Shown here piece by piece: positions 35,387 through 43,602 of a stretch of DNA of 50,388 nt. The DNA comes from an uncultured Bacteroidota bacterium (lineage in GTDB: Bacteria; Bacteroidota; Bacteroidia; Bacteroidales; F082), in the NCBI GenBank assembly GCA_913009685.1, contig CAJVXP010000014.1:1-50388 (forward strand), read 5' to 3'. Positions within the stretch are counted from its first letter, which is position 1. Each line of letters opens with the position of its first letter. The translations under genes and the position numbers were made by a program. A model generated the notes under the pieces. That model was given only the letters and a program-made list of their open reading frames with translations, was not told the DNA's origin and searched no databases.

Positions 35387-35833
35387 ATGTTCAAAGAAAA
35401 AATATATCCTTACCTGCTGTCAACCACTCAATTGGCAAGTCTGGCCTTTCTGGTTCTCAGTGCGCCGGTAATCTCCAAAAGCTGGGATGGCATTTTGCTG
35501 GAAGGCGCCGGTATTTTCCTCGCACTACATGCCATTTTTGTGGCCGGGGTGCACAATGTTAACATCACGCCCACGCCAAAACCAGGCGCCGTACTGATCA
35601 CAAGCGGACCGTACCGGCTTATCCGGCATCCAATGTATCTGGCGCAGGTAGTTGCGCTTATTCCTTTGGTCAACGACTATTTCAGCGTACTCCGGCTGAG
35701 CATCCTGTTACTCCTGATGATAACTTTGATTTTGAAGATGGCTTATGAAGAAAAAGGTCTCGTCAGACAATTTGGCGAAACCTACCTTCAATACATGAAA
35801 CAAACCAAAAAGGTGCTCCCTTTTATCTACTGA
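35387..35833 (+). CDS. Isoprenylcysteine/phospholipid-type membrane methyltransferase
   Basis: A 148-residue integral-membrane protein of the ICMT/PEMT-like superfamily. The diagnostic motif is ITSGPYRLIRHPMYLAQVV, followed by EEKGLVRQFGETYLQYMKQTKKVLPFIY, which together form the SAM-binding half. Three to four hydrophobic helices are visible (LASLAFLVLSAPVI, LLEGAGIFLALHAIFVAGV, VVALIPLV, ILLLLMITLIL). The start at 35387 is supported by AGGAAAGG 6 nt upstream, one of the few Shine-Dalgarno sequences here. The substrate is unknown; membrane lipids or prenyl compounds are the usual guess for the family. Confidence 0.8.
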   Translation: MFKEKIYPYLLSTTQLASLAFLVLSAPVISKSWDGILLEGAGIFLALHAIFVAGVHNVNITPTPKPGAVLITSGPYRLIRHPMYLAQVVALIPLVNDYFSVLRLSILLLLMITLILKMAYEEKGLVRQFGETYLQYMKQTKKVLPFIY

Positions 35834-35945
35834 CGACACTGTTGTGAAAATTTGTCATATCTGTAAAATAGTCATACCGCAAGAAAGATTTAGGGAAATG
35901 GCATGTTAATTGATGTACCTGCAAAACAAAAAAAGGAATATGAAT

Positions 35946-36533
35946 ATGGCATTAAGAGAGATTGATTCGCACGATGAAATGTTGGGAATTTTAGACGAGA
36001 AAAAAAAGAATTACATATTGCTTTACAAAAGAGGTTCGGAAGCCAGCGAATGCAGCTATAAGAGCATCGAAAACGCGCTTAGAAAAGTGAAAGGTGTGAA
36101 TGTGGCTGCTGCCGATGTTACTTCTGTCCGGGATATTCATCCCATCTATTCAGTTACTTCAGCTCCCTCGTTGTTGGTATTTGAAGGGAAAAACTTTATC
36201 AAAACCGTTAAAGGTTGCAACGATGAAAATTTTTACCACTCACTTTTTGAGAGTTCGTTTTACTCGTCAACGGCTGCCAATAGTGGCGAAACACCGCAAA
36301 AACGGGTTACGGTTTACTCCACACCGACGTGCAGTTGGTGCAACACGCTAAAGACTTATTTGAAAAAGAATGGTATCCGCTTCCGCGATGTGGATGTGTC
36401 AAAAGATCAAAAGGCTGCCGAAGCCATGGTAGCCCGCAGCGGACAACAGGGGGTGCCGCAAACCGATATCAACGGCGAAATTATTGTCGGCTTCGACAAA
36501 AACCGTATCAATACTTTATTAGGAATTCATTAG
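35946..36533 (+). CDS. Thioredoxin-like/glutaredoxin fusion protein
   Basis: A 195-residue cytoplasmic protein. The N-terminal half (about 1-105) folds like thioredoxin (NYILLYKRGSEASEC, VNVAAADVTSVRDIHPIYSVTSAPSLLVFEGKNFIKTVKG), but its active site keeps only one Cys, in an SEC arrangement. The C-terminal half is a glutaredoxin: VTVYSTPTCSWCNTLKTYLKKNGI with the CSWC redox centre, and GVPQTDINGEIIVGFD with the cis-Pro and glutathione-site residues. ATGs at 35940 and 35946 are both possible; AGGA at 35934-35937 is 8 nt from the second, which is chosen. The gene is followed by groES-like after 33 nt; both could belong to a stress transcript. Confidence 0.83.
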   Translation: MALREIDSHDEMLGILDEKKKNYILLYKRGSEASECSYKSIENALRKVKGVNVAAADVTSVRDIHPIYSVTSAPSLLVFEGKNFIKTVKGCNDENFYHSLFESSFYSSTAANSGETPQKRVTVYSTPTCSWCNTLKTYLKKNGIRFRDVDVSKDQKAAEAMVARSGQQGVPQTDINGEIIVGFDKNRINTLLGIH

Positions 36534-36566
36534 AAAAATAAATATTAATCTTAAAAACAGAAAAAG

Positions 36567-36854
36567 ATGAAAGAGTTACAGCCATTGAACGAAAATGTTT
36601 TATTGGACATTACCGAAGGAAAAGAAGTACAAAAAACCGCTTCGGGGATCATCATTCCCGATACCGCCAAAGAAAAACCACAGTATGCCAAAGTAGTGGC
36701 TATCGGGGACGTTGAAAACCCGGGAATTGTTGTTGGCGACACGGTCTTTTACAAGAAATTTTCCGGCACCGAGTTTGAATTTGAATCGAAAAAATACCTG
36801 ATGGTTCCTTACGCCGACCTGCTGGCAAAAATCGTGGAAACAGAAGAAATTTAG
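36567..36854 (+). CDS. GroES-like co-chaperonin, no groEL partner
   Basis: A 95-residue protein of the Cpn10 fold: MKELQPLNENVLLDI, the mobile loop region EGKEVQKTASGIIIPDTAKEKPQ, the core AKVVAIGD and the C-terminal YLMVPYADLLAKIVE. GroES subunits cap GroEL. No groEL follows; the next gene is nnr on the other strand. It is therefore an orphan copy, probably in addition to a groES-groEL operon elsewhere. The loop keeps the I-I-I-P hydrophobic patch that contacts GroEL, so it could still be a functional cap. Confidence 0.85.
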   Translation: MKELQPLNENVLLDITEGKEVQKTASGIIIPDTAKEKPQYAKVVAIGDVENPGIVVGDTVFYKKFSGTEFEFESKKYLMVPYADLLAKIVETEEI

Positions 36855-36892
36855 AAACAAAGGACTGCAAAGTCGTAGAAACCGAGGAGAAT

Positions 36893-36920
36893 TAAACAAG
36901 GGGTTGCAACCCCTTGTTTA
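36893..36920. terminator. Bidirectional terminator-like palindrome
   Basis: A perfect 28-bp palindrome with half-site TAAACAAGGGGTTG between the convergent groES-like and nnr genes. It overlaps the nnr stop codon. T-rich flanks of the stem (TTGTTTA on either strand) suit termination in both directions. Confidence 0.75.
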
Positions 36921-38426
36921 GTATAATTTCCGAAAAGCTTTCCCCAGCCTTTCAATAATATCGCCAGCTATCATGGCTTCTTCTCCTTGTCTTTTGACAG
37001 CAATATCTCCGGCAAGCCCATGTAGATATACGCCAAAAACAGCAGCTTCTACAGAAGCATAGCCTTGCGCCAACAGCGAAGTCAGGATACCGGTGAGTAC
37101 ATCCCCGCTACCGGCAGTAGCCATTCCCGGATTGCCGGTTGAGTTGAAATAACAATCCCCTCGTGGCGTACAAATGCTGGTGTATGCACCTTTGAGAACC
37201 ACCACCAACTGGTATTTTTCGGCAAATTCACGTTGTTTTTTCAGTCGCTCAAAATCATCTTTCCATTTGCCTGCCAGCCGTTCAAACTCTTTGGGATGCG
37301 GTGTAAAGATGGAATAAGCGGGAAGAAAAGCCAGCCATGTCTTGTTTTCAGCCAAAATGTTTAAAGCATCGGCATCCATCACCATGGGGCGGGGATACTG
37401 CTGAATCAAAAGCTTCAGTGCCATTTGCGACTGATGCTGCATTCCCAGCCCGGGGCCTACGCCAATAGCATTGAACATGGAAAGTTCGGGGATATCAGAA
37501 AAATAATTCTCATAGCGGTCGATGCTCAGCATGGCTTCCGGCAGAGCTGTTTGTATAATGGAGTAACCCACTTTGGGAATGTGTACGTGCAACAGGCCGA
37601 CACCCGAACGCAATGCTGCATGGGCAGCGAGGATAGCAGCGCCCATTTTCCCATAACTTCCGGCAATAAGCAGCGCATGACCGTAAGTACCTTTGTGAGA
37701 GAATTTTTTGCGCGGTTTCAATATCATTGCCACATCCTGACGGGTGGAATAAAAGTTTCTGGCCGGAACACTTTTGATAAAATCAGGATGCAGGCCAATA
37801 TCCAGCACATGCCAGCTTCCTACAAAAGCATTATTTTCAGGCAACAGGAAAGTTAGTTTCGGAAACTGAAAGCTCAGCGTATAATCCGCCCGAACAATTT
37901 CCCCATCTGTTTCCTTTGAAGAAGTGTCCGCAAACAAACCGGAAGGAATATCAATAGCGATTTTCGTCGCAGGAGTTTGGTTAATTTGCCGGATTATTTC
38001 ACCCGGAAAATCTTTCACCGGCCGCGTTAAGCCCGAGCCGAAAAGAGCATCCACCACCACATCATCCTCCATGACTTCGGGGAACGGGTCGTTCTCTTTC
38101 AAATTGTGCAACATTTTCTTGCCCACCGCTTCAAAACGGTCCCAATTTTTCTGAAAACTGTCAGAGGTTTTATCCGAGTATCGGACGACATAAACGTTTA
38201 CTTTATATCCGGCATCCGTCAACAGGCGCGACAAAGCCATGCCATCGCCGCCGTTGTTGCCCGGACCGGCAAACACAAAAAACCGGTGACTGCTGTCCAC
38301 CCTTTTGGTTATCCACCGGAAAAGTTGTCCGGACGCACGTTCCATAAGCTCAATATCGGCAATAGGTTCGTTGGCGATGGTGTAAGCATCGGCTTCGCGG
38401 ATTTTTTCAACAGGTAATATTTTCAT
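36918..38426 (-). CDS. nnr: Bifunctional NAD(P)H-hydrate epimerase/dehydratase
   Basis: Repairs hydrated NADH and NADPH. The 502-residue protein has an N-terminal YjeF_N epimerase domain (about 1-215: VFAGPGNNGGDGMALSRLL, VDALFGSGLTRPVKDF, AIDIPSGLFAD). A C-terminal ADP/ATP-dependent dehydratase of the ribokinase-like fold (about 225-500) has HKGTYGHALLIAGSYGKMGAAILAA, GPGLGMQ, FTPHPKEFERL and NPGMATAGSGDVLTGILTSLLAQG. Both halves carry their key motifs, so both steps should be active. Its stop codon is shared with the convergent palindrome. Confidence 0.95.
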   Translation of the reverse strand: MKILPVEKIREADAYTIANEPIADIELMERASGQLFRWITKRVDSSHRFFVFAGPGNNGGDGMALSRLLTDAGYKVNVYVVRYSDKTSDSFQKNWDRFEAVGKKMLHNLKENDPFPEVMEDDVVVDALFGSGLTRPVKDFPGEIIRQINQTPATKIAIDIPSGLFADTSSKETDGEIVRADYTLSFQFPKLTFLLPENNAFVGSWHVLDIGLHPDFIKSVPARNFYSTRQDVAMILKPRKKFSHKGTYGHALLIAGSYGKMGAAILAAHAALRSGVGLLHVHIPKVGYSIIQTALPEAMLSIDRYENYFSDIPELSMFNAIGVGPGLGMQHQSQMALKLLIQQYPRPMVMDADALNILAENKTWLAFLPAYSIFTPHPKEFERLAGKWKDDFERLKKQREFAEKYQLVVVLKGAYTSICTPRGDCYFNSTGNPGMATAGSGDVLTGILTSLLAQGYASVEAAVFGVYLHGLAGDIAVKRQGEEAMIAGDIIERLGKAFRKLY

Positions 38427-38820
38427 GGTTCATTATTTATTTTAGCTCTACTACCATTTAAATGGGCAAATTGTTTTTGCAGTACCGAAGGCGTCCCTTT
38501 GAGCGAAGTCAGAAGACCGAAGACGGAAGTTTTCCCATTAATACAATAGCTGATAAATCTGTTATTTATACTGGCCATTACATAGTAATATACTATTTTT
38601 CTGCTGACTTCCGGCTGCTGACTTCCGGCAATTTAATAATTACTCGATACAACAGTTTTCCACTAAATTTGCAGTAGTACCATTATTTATTTTCAGACCT
38701 TTGTTTGCTCTTCTTCTTTGCTCCAAATTTAATGATAATTACTCCTTAATACGCTACCTTTGCCAAAAAAATTCTGCATACCGATTTGCGAATTTATGCT
38801 TACAAAATGATTTACTCCTT
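38427..38820. other. nnr-uup intergenic region with short repeats
   Basis: 394 nt without a gene. 38507-38527 (CAGAAGACCGAAGACGGAAG-like) and 38600-38630 (GACTTCCGGCTGCTGACTTCCGG-like, with the 10-mer TGACTTCCGG present twice) are short complementary motifs of the sort that recur between Bacteroidota genes. Two -7 candidates read towards the ABC-F gene: TAAATTTG at 38664-38671 and TACCTTTG at 38755-38762. Confidence 0.5.
38755..38762 (+). promoter_or_regulatory. Candidate uup promoter -7 box
   Basis: TACCTTTG matches TAnnTTTG 58 nt before the ATG. The -33 element is not clear; a second box (TAAATTTG, 38664-38671) lies further upstream. Confidence 0.4.
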
Positions 38821-40704
38821 ATGAACCTTCTCTCGGTTGACAAACTTTCCAAAACATACGGCGACAAAGTACTCTTCAAAGAGATCACCTTTGGGCTGCA
38901 CAAAGGCGATAAAATGGCACTGATTGCCGACAACGGAACAGGGAAATCCACGTTGTTCAAAATTCTGGCAGGTGAAGATGTGGCTGACAGCGGAAGTTTT
39001 ATCTTCCGCGATGGACTTCGCATCGGATATCTCGAACAGCAACCGGAGTTTGAGCAGGGCATTACCATCGAAGTGCTGATCAAAACCCACGATTCGGAAG
39101 TCCGGAATGTCATCCGGAGTTATGAAACGGCTTTGAGAAAACATGCCGGCAACGACACGGCGGAAAACAGAAATAAGCTGATGGAAGCCACCAACCTGAT
39201 GGATAAATTCGAAGCCTGGGACTACGACCGGCGCCTGACGGAAATGCTGAGTCGTTTCGAAATAACCGACCTGCAACAGAAAACGGAAACCCTTTCCGGC
39301 GGACAAAACAAACGACTGGCCCTGGCACTGACACTGCTCGACCAGCCGGAACTGTTGTTGCTGGATGAGCCCACCAATCATCTGGACATCGACATGATCG
39401 AATGGCTGGAGAAATATCTGTCCGCTTCGGATGTTACACTGTTTATGGTTACCCACGACCGTTATTTTCTCGACCGGATTTGTAATCATATTTTGGAACT
39501 CTCCCACGGTCAGATTTTTCTACACAACGGAAACTATGCCTGGTTTCTGGAGAAAAGAGCACTCCGCATCGAGGCCGCCAAAGCAGAAATTGACAAGGCC
39601 GGCAAACTCATGAAGAAGGAGCTGGAATGGATGCGGCGCATGCCCAAAGCCCGTACCCACAAATCGAAATCACGTATCGATGCTTTTTACGAAACCAAGG
39701 CAAAAGCCGAAAGCGGTGTTGTTGAACAAGAGCTAAAGCTGGAAACACGTACCTCCCGACTCGGGGGAAAAATAATAGAGCTGAAACATGTGAATAAACG
39801 CTACGGCACCATAAAAATAGTGGATGATTTCAGCTACATCTTTAAGAAAGGAGAACGCATCGGCCTGCTGGGGAAAAACGGCGTGGGAAAATCCACTTTC
39901 CTGAACCTTCTTACAGGAGATGTAAAACCTGACCGGGGAATAATTGAACGGGGTGAGACGCTCGTTACAGGCTATTATACACAGGAAGGGCTGAAAGTGC
40001 CATCAGAGAAAACAGTACTGGAGGTGGTAAAAGACATTGCCGAGGTCATCCCGTTAGACAAAGGAAAAAGCCTGACCGCTTCGCAGTTCCTGAATTACTT
40101 TTTGTTCCCGCCGAAAATGCAGCAGACGACTGTTTCCGAGCTCAGCGGAGGCGAACTGAGGCGTTTGTACCTGCTGACCGTATTGGTAAAAAACCCAAAT
40201 TTTCTGATTCTGGATGAACCCACCAACGACCTGGACATACTAACACTAAATAAGTTAGAAGATTTTCTTGCGGGCTTCAAAGGTTGCCTGATATTGGTTT
40301 CTCACGACCGTTATTTTCTGGACAGGCTCACCGACCATCTGTTTGTGTTCAAAGGCGAAGGAAAGATTAAAGATTTTTACGGAGATTATACTGCTTACAA
40401 AACGGTCAAAGAAAAAGAAGAAAAAGAAAACAAACGGCTGAAGGCACTGGAGAAAAAGCCTTCCTCTCCTGTGTCCCGGCAGAAAAAACAAAAGCTCTCC
40501 TTCAACGAAAAACGCGAATACAAAACGCTGGAAGGAGAAATCGAAAAGCTGGAAAAAGAGAAAGCATCCTTAGAAACTGCCATGAATTCAGGGAAGCTGG
40601 ATTATCAGGAATTGGAAAAGAAGGCCTCCCGTGTGGCAGAGCTGATAAACCTGATCGACGAGAAGACCCTTCGTTGGATGGAACTGGAGGAAAAGAAAGA
40701 GTAG
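38821..40704 (+). CDS. uup: ABC-F family ATPase, Uup type
   Basis: A 627-residue soluble protein with two ATP-binding cassettes and no membrane segments. First cassette: Walker A ADNGTGKSTL (about 36-45), signature LSGGQNKRLAL, Walker B LLLLDEPTNHLD. Second: GKNGVGKSTF, LSGGELRRLYL, LILDEPTNDLD. A charged linker lies between, and a C-terminal coiled coil (FNEKREYKTLEGEIEKLEKE onward) is the Uup hallmark. Such proteins act on the ribosome or branched DNA; Uup influences transposon precise excision in E. coli. The start at 38821 (MNLLSVDKLSKTYGDK) is the family start; an open frame 40 codons upstream includes the -7 box and is not coding-like. Confidence 0.92.
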   Translation: MNLLSVDKLSKTYGDKVLFKEITFGLHKGDKMALIADNGTGKSTLFKILAGEDVADSGSFIFRDGLRIGYLEQQPEFEQGITIEVLIKTHDSEVRNVIRSYETALRKHAGNDTAENRNKLMEATNLMDKFEAWDYDRRLTEMLSRFEITDLQQKTETLSGGQNKRLALALTLLDQPELLLLDEPTNHLDIDMIEWLEKYLSASDVTLFMVTHDRYFLDRICNHILELSHGQIFLHNGNYAWFLEKRALRIEAAKAEIDKAGKLMKKELEWMRRMPKARTHKSKSRIDAFYETKAKAESGVVEQELKLETRTSRLGGKIIELKHVNKRYGTIKIVDDFSYIFKKGERIGLLGKNGVGKSTFLNLLTGDVKPDRGIIERGETLVTGYYTQEGLKVPSEKTVLEVVKDIAEVIPLDKGKSLTASQFLNYFLFPPKMQQTTVSELSGGELRRLYLLTVLVKNPNFLILDEPTNDLDILTLNKLEDFLAGFKGCLILVSHDRYFLDRLTDHLFVFKGEGKIKDFYGDYTAYKTVKEKEEKENKRLKALEKKPSSPVSRQKKQKLSFNEKREYKTLEGEIEKLEKEKASLETAMNSGKLDYQELEKKASRVAELINLIDEKTLRWMELEEKKE

Positions 40705-40738
40705 TGCCTAAAGTTAGAATACAGAAAGATGAAAAGTC

Positions 40739-41881
40739 TTAAGCAATTATCTCGCCTGCCCAAAGTCTGTCTAAAAAAATATTCCAGGGTAGAATCATAA
40801 TATTTCCGATTTTTCGAGGAAACGGGTCTGTACTGACAAGAATAAGTTTTTTTACTTTGTATTCCTCAGCAAAACTTTTAAGCCCTTTCAAGTGACGTGA
40901 ATTTACCTGTTGAGTAGATTTTACCTCAATGGCAACTTCATGATCGCCAAGCACAAAGTCTATTTCAATTTGTGAAGTTGTTCTCCAATAACTCAACGGA
41001 AAGAGCAAACCCGAATAACTGGCATACGTGTAAATTTCATGGTATATAAAATGCTCGAATACTTTTCCGAAGATTTCTCCTCCAGGCTCAATTGATTTAC
41101 GCTTCAACAAATAATTGGCCATACCAATATCAAAATAGTAAAACTTTGGTGCCCGTATCACCCTCCTCTTAGGTCTTTTTTGGAAAGATGGTAAAAAACG
41201 GCCGGTCAGTGTATCTTCCAGTATTTGAAAATATTCGCGAATCGTTGGTGCACTTACTCCACACTCCGCGGCAACGTTTGTATAGTTCACAATCTCGCCA
41301 TTTGAAAAAGCGGCAACTTCCAAAAAACGCGAAAAAGAAACTATATTTCGAATTTTGGCCTCTGCCATAATTTCATCCCGCAGATAGCTGCCAATATAAG
41401 CTGAAATAAGTTTTTCGGGCTTAGCTGACAAATAATGCCGCGGTAATAATCCATGGTTTAATGCTCTAACCAAATCAAAATCGGGTATTTCTTTATATAT
41501 CAGCGGATACAATTCATATCGCAAAGCTCTACCACCAAGGAGATTAGCCCCTGACCTAAGAATTTTTCGCGGACTGGATCCACTTAAAATGAATTGAATA
41601 TTTTTATTGGTAATCAACCAATGCACCTCGTTGAGTAAGGCAGGGATCCGCTGAACCTCATCAATAATTACCGGCATGGAAGGGGCAGTCGCAAGAATGG
41701 TTTCCCGAAGGATGGAAGGATTTCTTTGTAATCGTTCAAAAACATCAGACAATAAAAGGTCAAAATACAGCGCATCAGGATAAAGCATTTTCAACAAAGT
41801 GCTTTTCCCTGTTTGCCTTGCACCCCATATAAACAGGCTCTCATTGCCTGCATCTTTAAATATTTGCTTTCGAATATACAT
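40739..41881 (-). CDS. AAA-family ATPase with DUF4143 domain
   Basis: A 380-residue protein with an N-terminal AAA_14 P-loop domain (Walker A FIWGARQTGKSTLLKML, residues about 18-31; Walker B MPVIIDEVQRIPALL; LSGSSPRKI sensor) and a C-terminal DUF4143 domain (IREYFQILEDTLTGRFLPSF, FYYFDIGMANYLL, ELSYWRTTSQIEIDFVLGDHEVAIEVKST). The last stretch carries the D...E-x-K pattern of the PD-(D/E)XK nuclease fold. The family is widespread in many copies, and its function is unproved; a role in DNA processing or defence is only a guess. It is a single-gene unit between uup and the FGGY kinase gene. Confidence 0.9.
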   Translation of the reverse strand: MYIRKQIFKDAGNESLFIWGARQTGKSTLLKMLYPDALYFDLLLSDVFERLQRNPSILRETILATAPSMPVIIDEVQRIPALLNEVHWLITNKNIQFILSGSSPRKILRSGANLLGGRALRYELYPLIYKEIPDFDLVRALNHGLLPRHYLSAKPEKLISAYIGSYLRDEIMAEAKIRNIVSFSRFLEVAAFSNGEIVNYTNVAAECGVSAPTIREYFQILEDTLTGRFLPSFQKRPKRRVIRAPKFYYFDIGMANYLLKRKSIEPGGEIFGKVFEHFIYHEIYTYASYSGLLFPLSYWRTTSQIEIDFVLGDHEVAIEVKSTQQVNSRHLKGLKSFAEEYKVKKLILVSTDPFPRKIGNIMILPWNIFLDRLWAGEIIA

Positions 41882-42003
41882 GACAATCTAAAGTTATACT
41901 TTTATTTATCCTGTTATTTTAAAGCAAAGATAAGAAATATTTTGGAAGTGCCTAAAAGTGAACTAAAGTTGGGAATCCGTTTTCATAAATACTTTTTGTG
42001 GCA

Positions 42004-43584
42004 TTACTTTTTCGGGTAATTGATAATATCCCGGATATCGTTGTAGAGCGGCTTCAGCTTACGGTACATCCTGCTGTAAACACGTTTGTAAAGCTGGTCA
42101 TAAATCCGCACGTTTTCGGGAATGGGTTCGTAAGTTTCTCCAATCCGGCACATTTTTTCGATGGCCGTCTCAAAATCGGGATAAATTTTTAATCCCACGG
42201 CTGCATTGATGGCGGCACCGAGAGCGGAAGTTTCGAAGGTGTGGGGTTTTTCCACTTTCATATTAAAAATGTCGGCGGTAAGCTGCAAAGCATTTTTACT
42301 CTGTGACCCGCCTCCCGAAACCCTGATTTTATCAATCTTCACACCGGTTTTTTTCTCTGTCCGGATGGCACCATCTTTTAGCGCATAAGCAATACCCTCG
42401 AGAATAGAGCGGTACAGATGCGCACGCGTATGCACATCGCCAAAGCCGATGATGGCTCCCTTGGCTTCGATACCCGGTAGTTTAACTCCCGGCGACCAGT
42501 AAGGTTGCAATGTCAGCCCCATGGATCCCGGCGGAATATCCGTAATCATCTCATCAAACAACGTCTCCGGCTCAATATCCAGTTCTCTGGCACGTTCCAC
42601 TTCGCGGTAGCCAAATTCATTTTTAAACCATTTAATCATCCAAAAGCCGCGGTAAATCATCACTTCGGTATTGAAATAATGGGGAATGGCACTGGGATAA
42701 GCAGGAAACATACGCACCACTTCGAGATAATGGTCGTTCACCGTTTGAATAGTGGCCGTGGTTCCGTAACTCAGGCAAGCGACATCCGGCGTTATGACTC
42801 CCGAACCAAGTACCTCACACGCTTTATCCGAGGCCGCAGCAATAATGGGAAGCCCGGCTGGAATGCCGGTTTGTTCCGAGGCTTTTGGCGTAACTTCCCC
42901 GATTTTATCAGAAGGATAAACCAACTTTGCCAGTTTGGCTCTTTCGATGGGAAACATTTTTGAATTCACATCCCGAAGTTTGGAGTAACGCTGTTTTTTG
43001 TAATCGAAGGGCAGAAAGCCGACCATATTACCGGTAGATTCTGTATAATTCCCGGACAACCTGGAAGTCAGGAAGCCGGATAGCAGCAGAAACTTATCGG
43101 TCTTCTCCCAAATCTCCGGCTGGTTTTGCCGGATCCAGTTGGCTTCGCTTTCTTCAATGGCATAAGCAACCGACTCGTAAACTCCCGCTAATTGCAGGAC
43201 GGTTTTGGTGATTCCTTTGGGCCAGTTTCCCACTTTTGCCTTGCGTTGGTCGAGCCAGATAATAGCAGGACGCAGCGGCTTACCATTTTTGTCGATGTTT
43301 ACCACCGTACTCCGCTGTGTGGTAACAGCCATTCCTTTGATTTGTTCGACGGGGATTTGGCTGTTTTTTAACAACAACCGGGTTGTCTTACAAAGTGTTT
43401 CCCAGAAATATTCGGGGTCTTGTTCTGCATATCCGGGTTGTGTGGAATAATAAGCTTCGATGGGTGTCTTCTCAATTTCGCAAATGTTTCCTGCCGTATC
43501 AATGAGCGATGCCCGGATGGACTGGGTTCCAACATCAATGACCAGAATATAAAGCTTTTGATTTTCCGTTTCGCTGTTCGTCAT
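42004..43584 (-). CDS. FGGY-family carbohydrate kinase
   Basis: A 526-residue sugar or polyol kinase. The N-terminal phosphate motif is LVIDVGTQSIRASLID; the catalytic Asp253 is in AAASDKACEVLGSG; the ATP-binding part has LSYGTTATIQT, and the second FGGY signature region is EGIAYALKDGAIRTEKKTG then RVSGGGSQSKNALQLTADIF. The substrate is not clear: it fits neither glycerol kinase nor xylulokinase exactly. Position 18 nt after an AGPS-like gene, with glpD in the same run, suggests glycerol, dihydroxyacetone or a related polyol. Confidence 0.88.
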   Translation of the reverse strand: MTNSETENQKLYILVIDVGTQSIRASLIDTAGNICEIEKTPIEAYYSTQPGYAEQDPEYFWETLCKTTRLLLKNSQIPVEQIKGMAVTTQRSTVVNIDKNGKPLRPAIIWLDQRKAKVGNWPKGITKTVLQLAGVYESVAYAIEESEANWIRQNQPEIWEKTDKFLLLSGFLTSRLSGNYTESTGNMVGFLPFDYKKQRYSKLRDVNSKMFPIERAKLAKLVYPSDKIGEVTPKASEQTGIPAGLPIIAAASDKACEVLGSGVITPDVACLSYGTTATIQTVNDHYLEVVRMFPAYPSAIPHYFNTEVMIYRGFWMIKWFKNEFGYREVERARELDIEPETLFDEMITDIPPGSMGLTLQPYWSPGVKLPGIEAKGAIIGFGDVHTRAHLYRSILEGIAYALKDGAIRTEKKTGVKIDKIRVSGGGSQSKNALQLTADIFNMKVEKPHTFETSALGAAINAAVGLKIYPDFETAIEKMCRIGETYEPIPENVRIYDQLYKRVYSRMYRKLKPLYNDIRDIINYPKK

Positions 43585-43602
43585 ACAAAGTAGTTTTGTG
43601 AT

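Noticed and set aside
38701..38820. Extended N-terminus of the ABC-F protein
   Set aside because: The 40 extra codons contain a promoter -7 box and do not match the family; the ATG at 38821 gives the conserved start.
40739..41881. Defence island anchored by the AAA/DUF4143 protein
   Set aside because: No restriction, nuclease or other defence genes adjoin; such ATPases are common housekeeping-type multi-copy genes in Bacteroidota.
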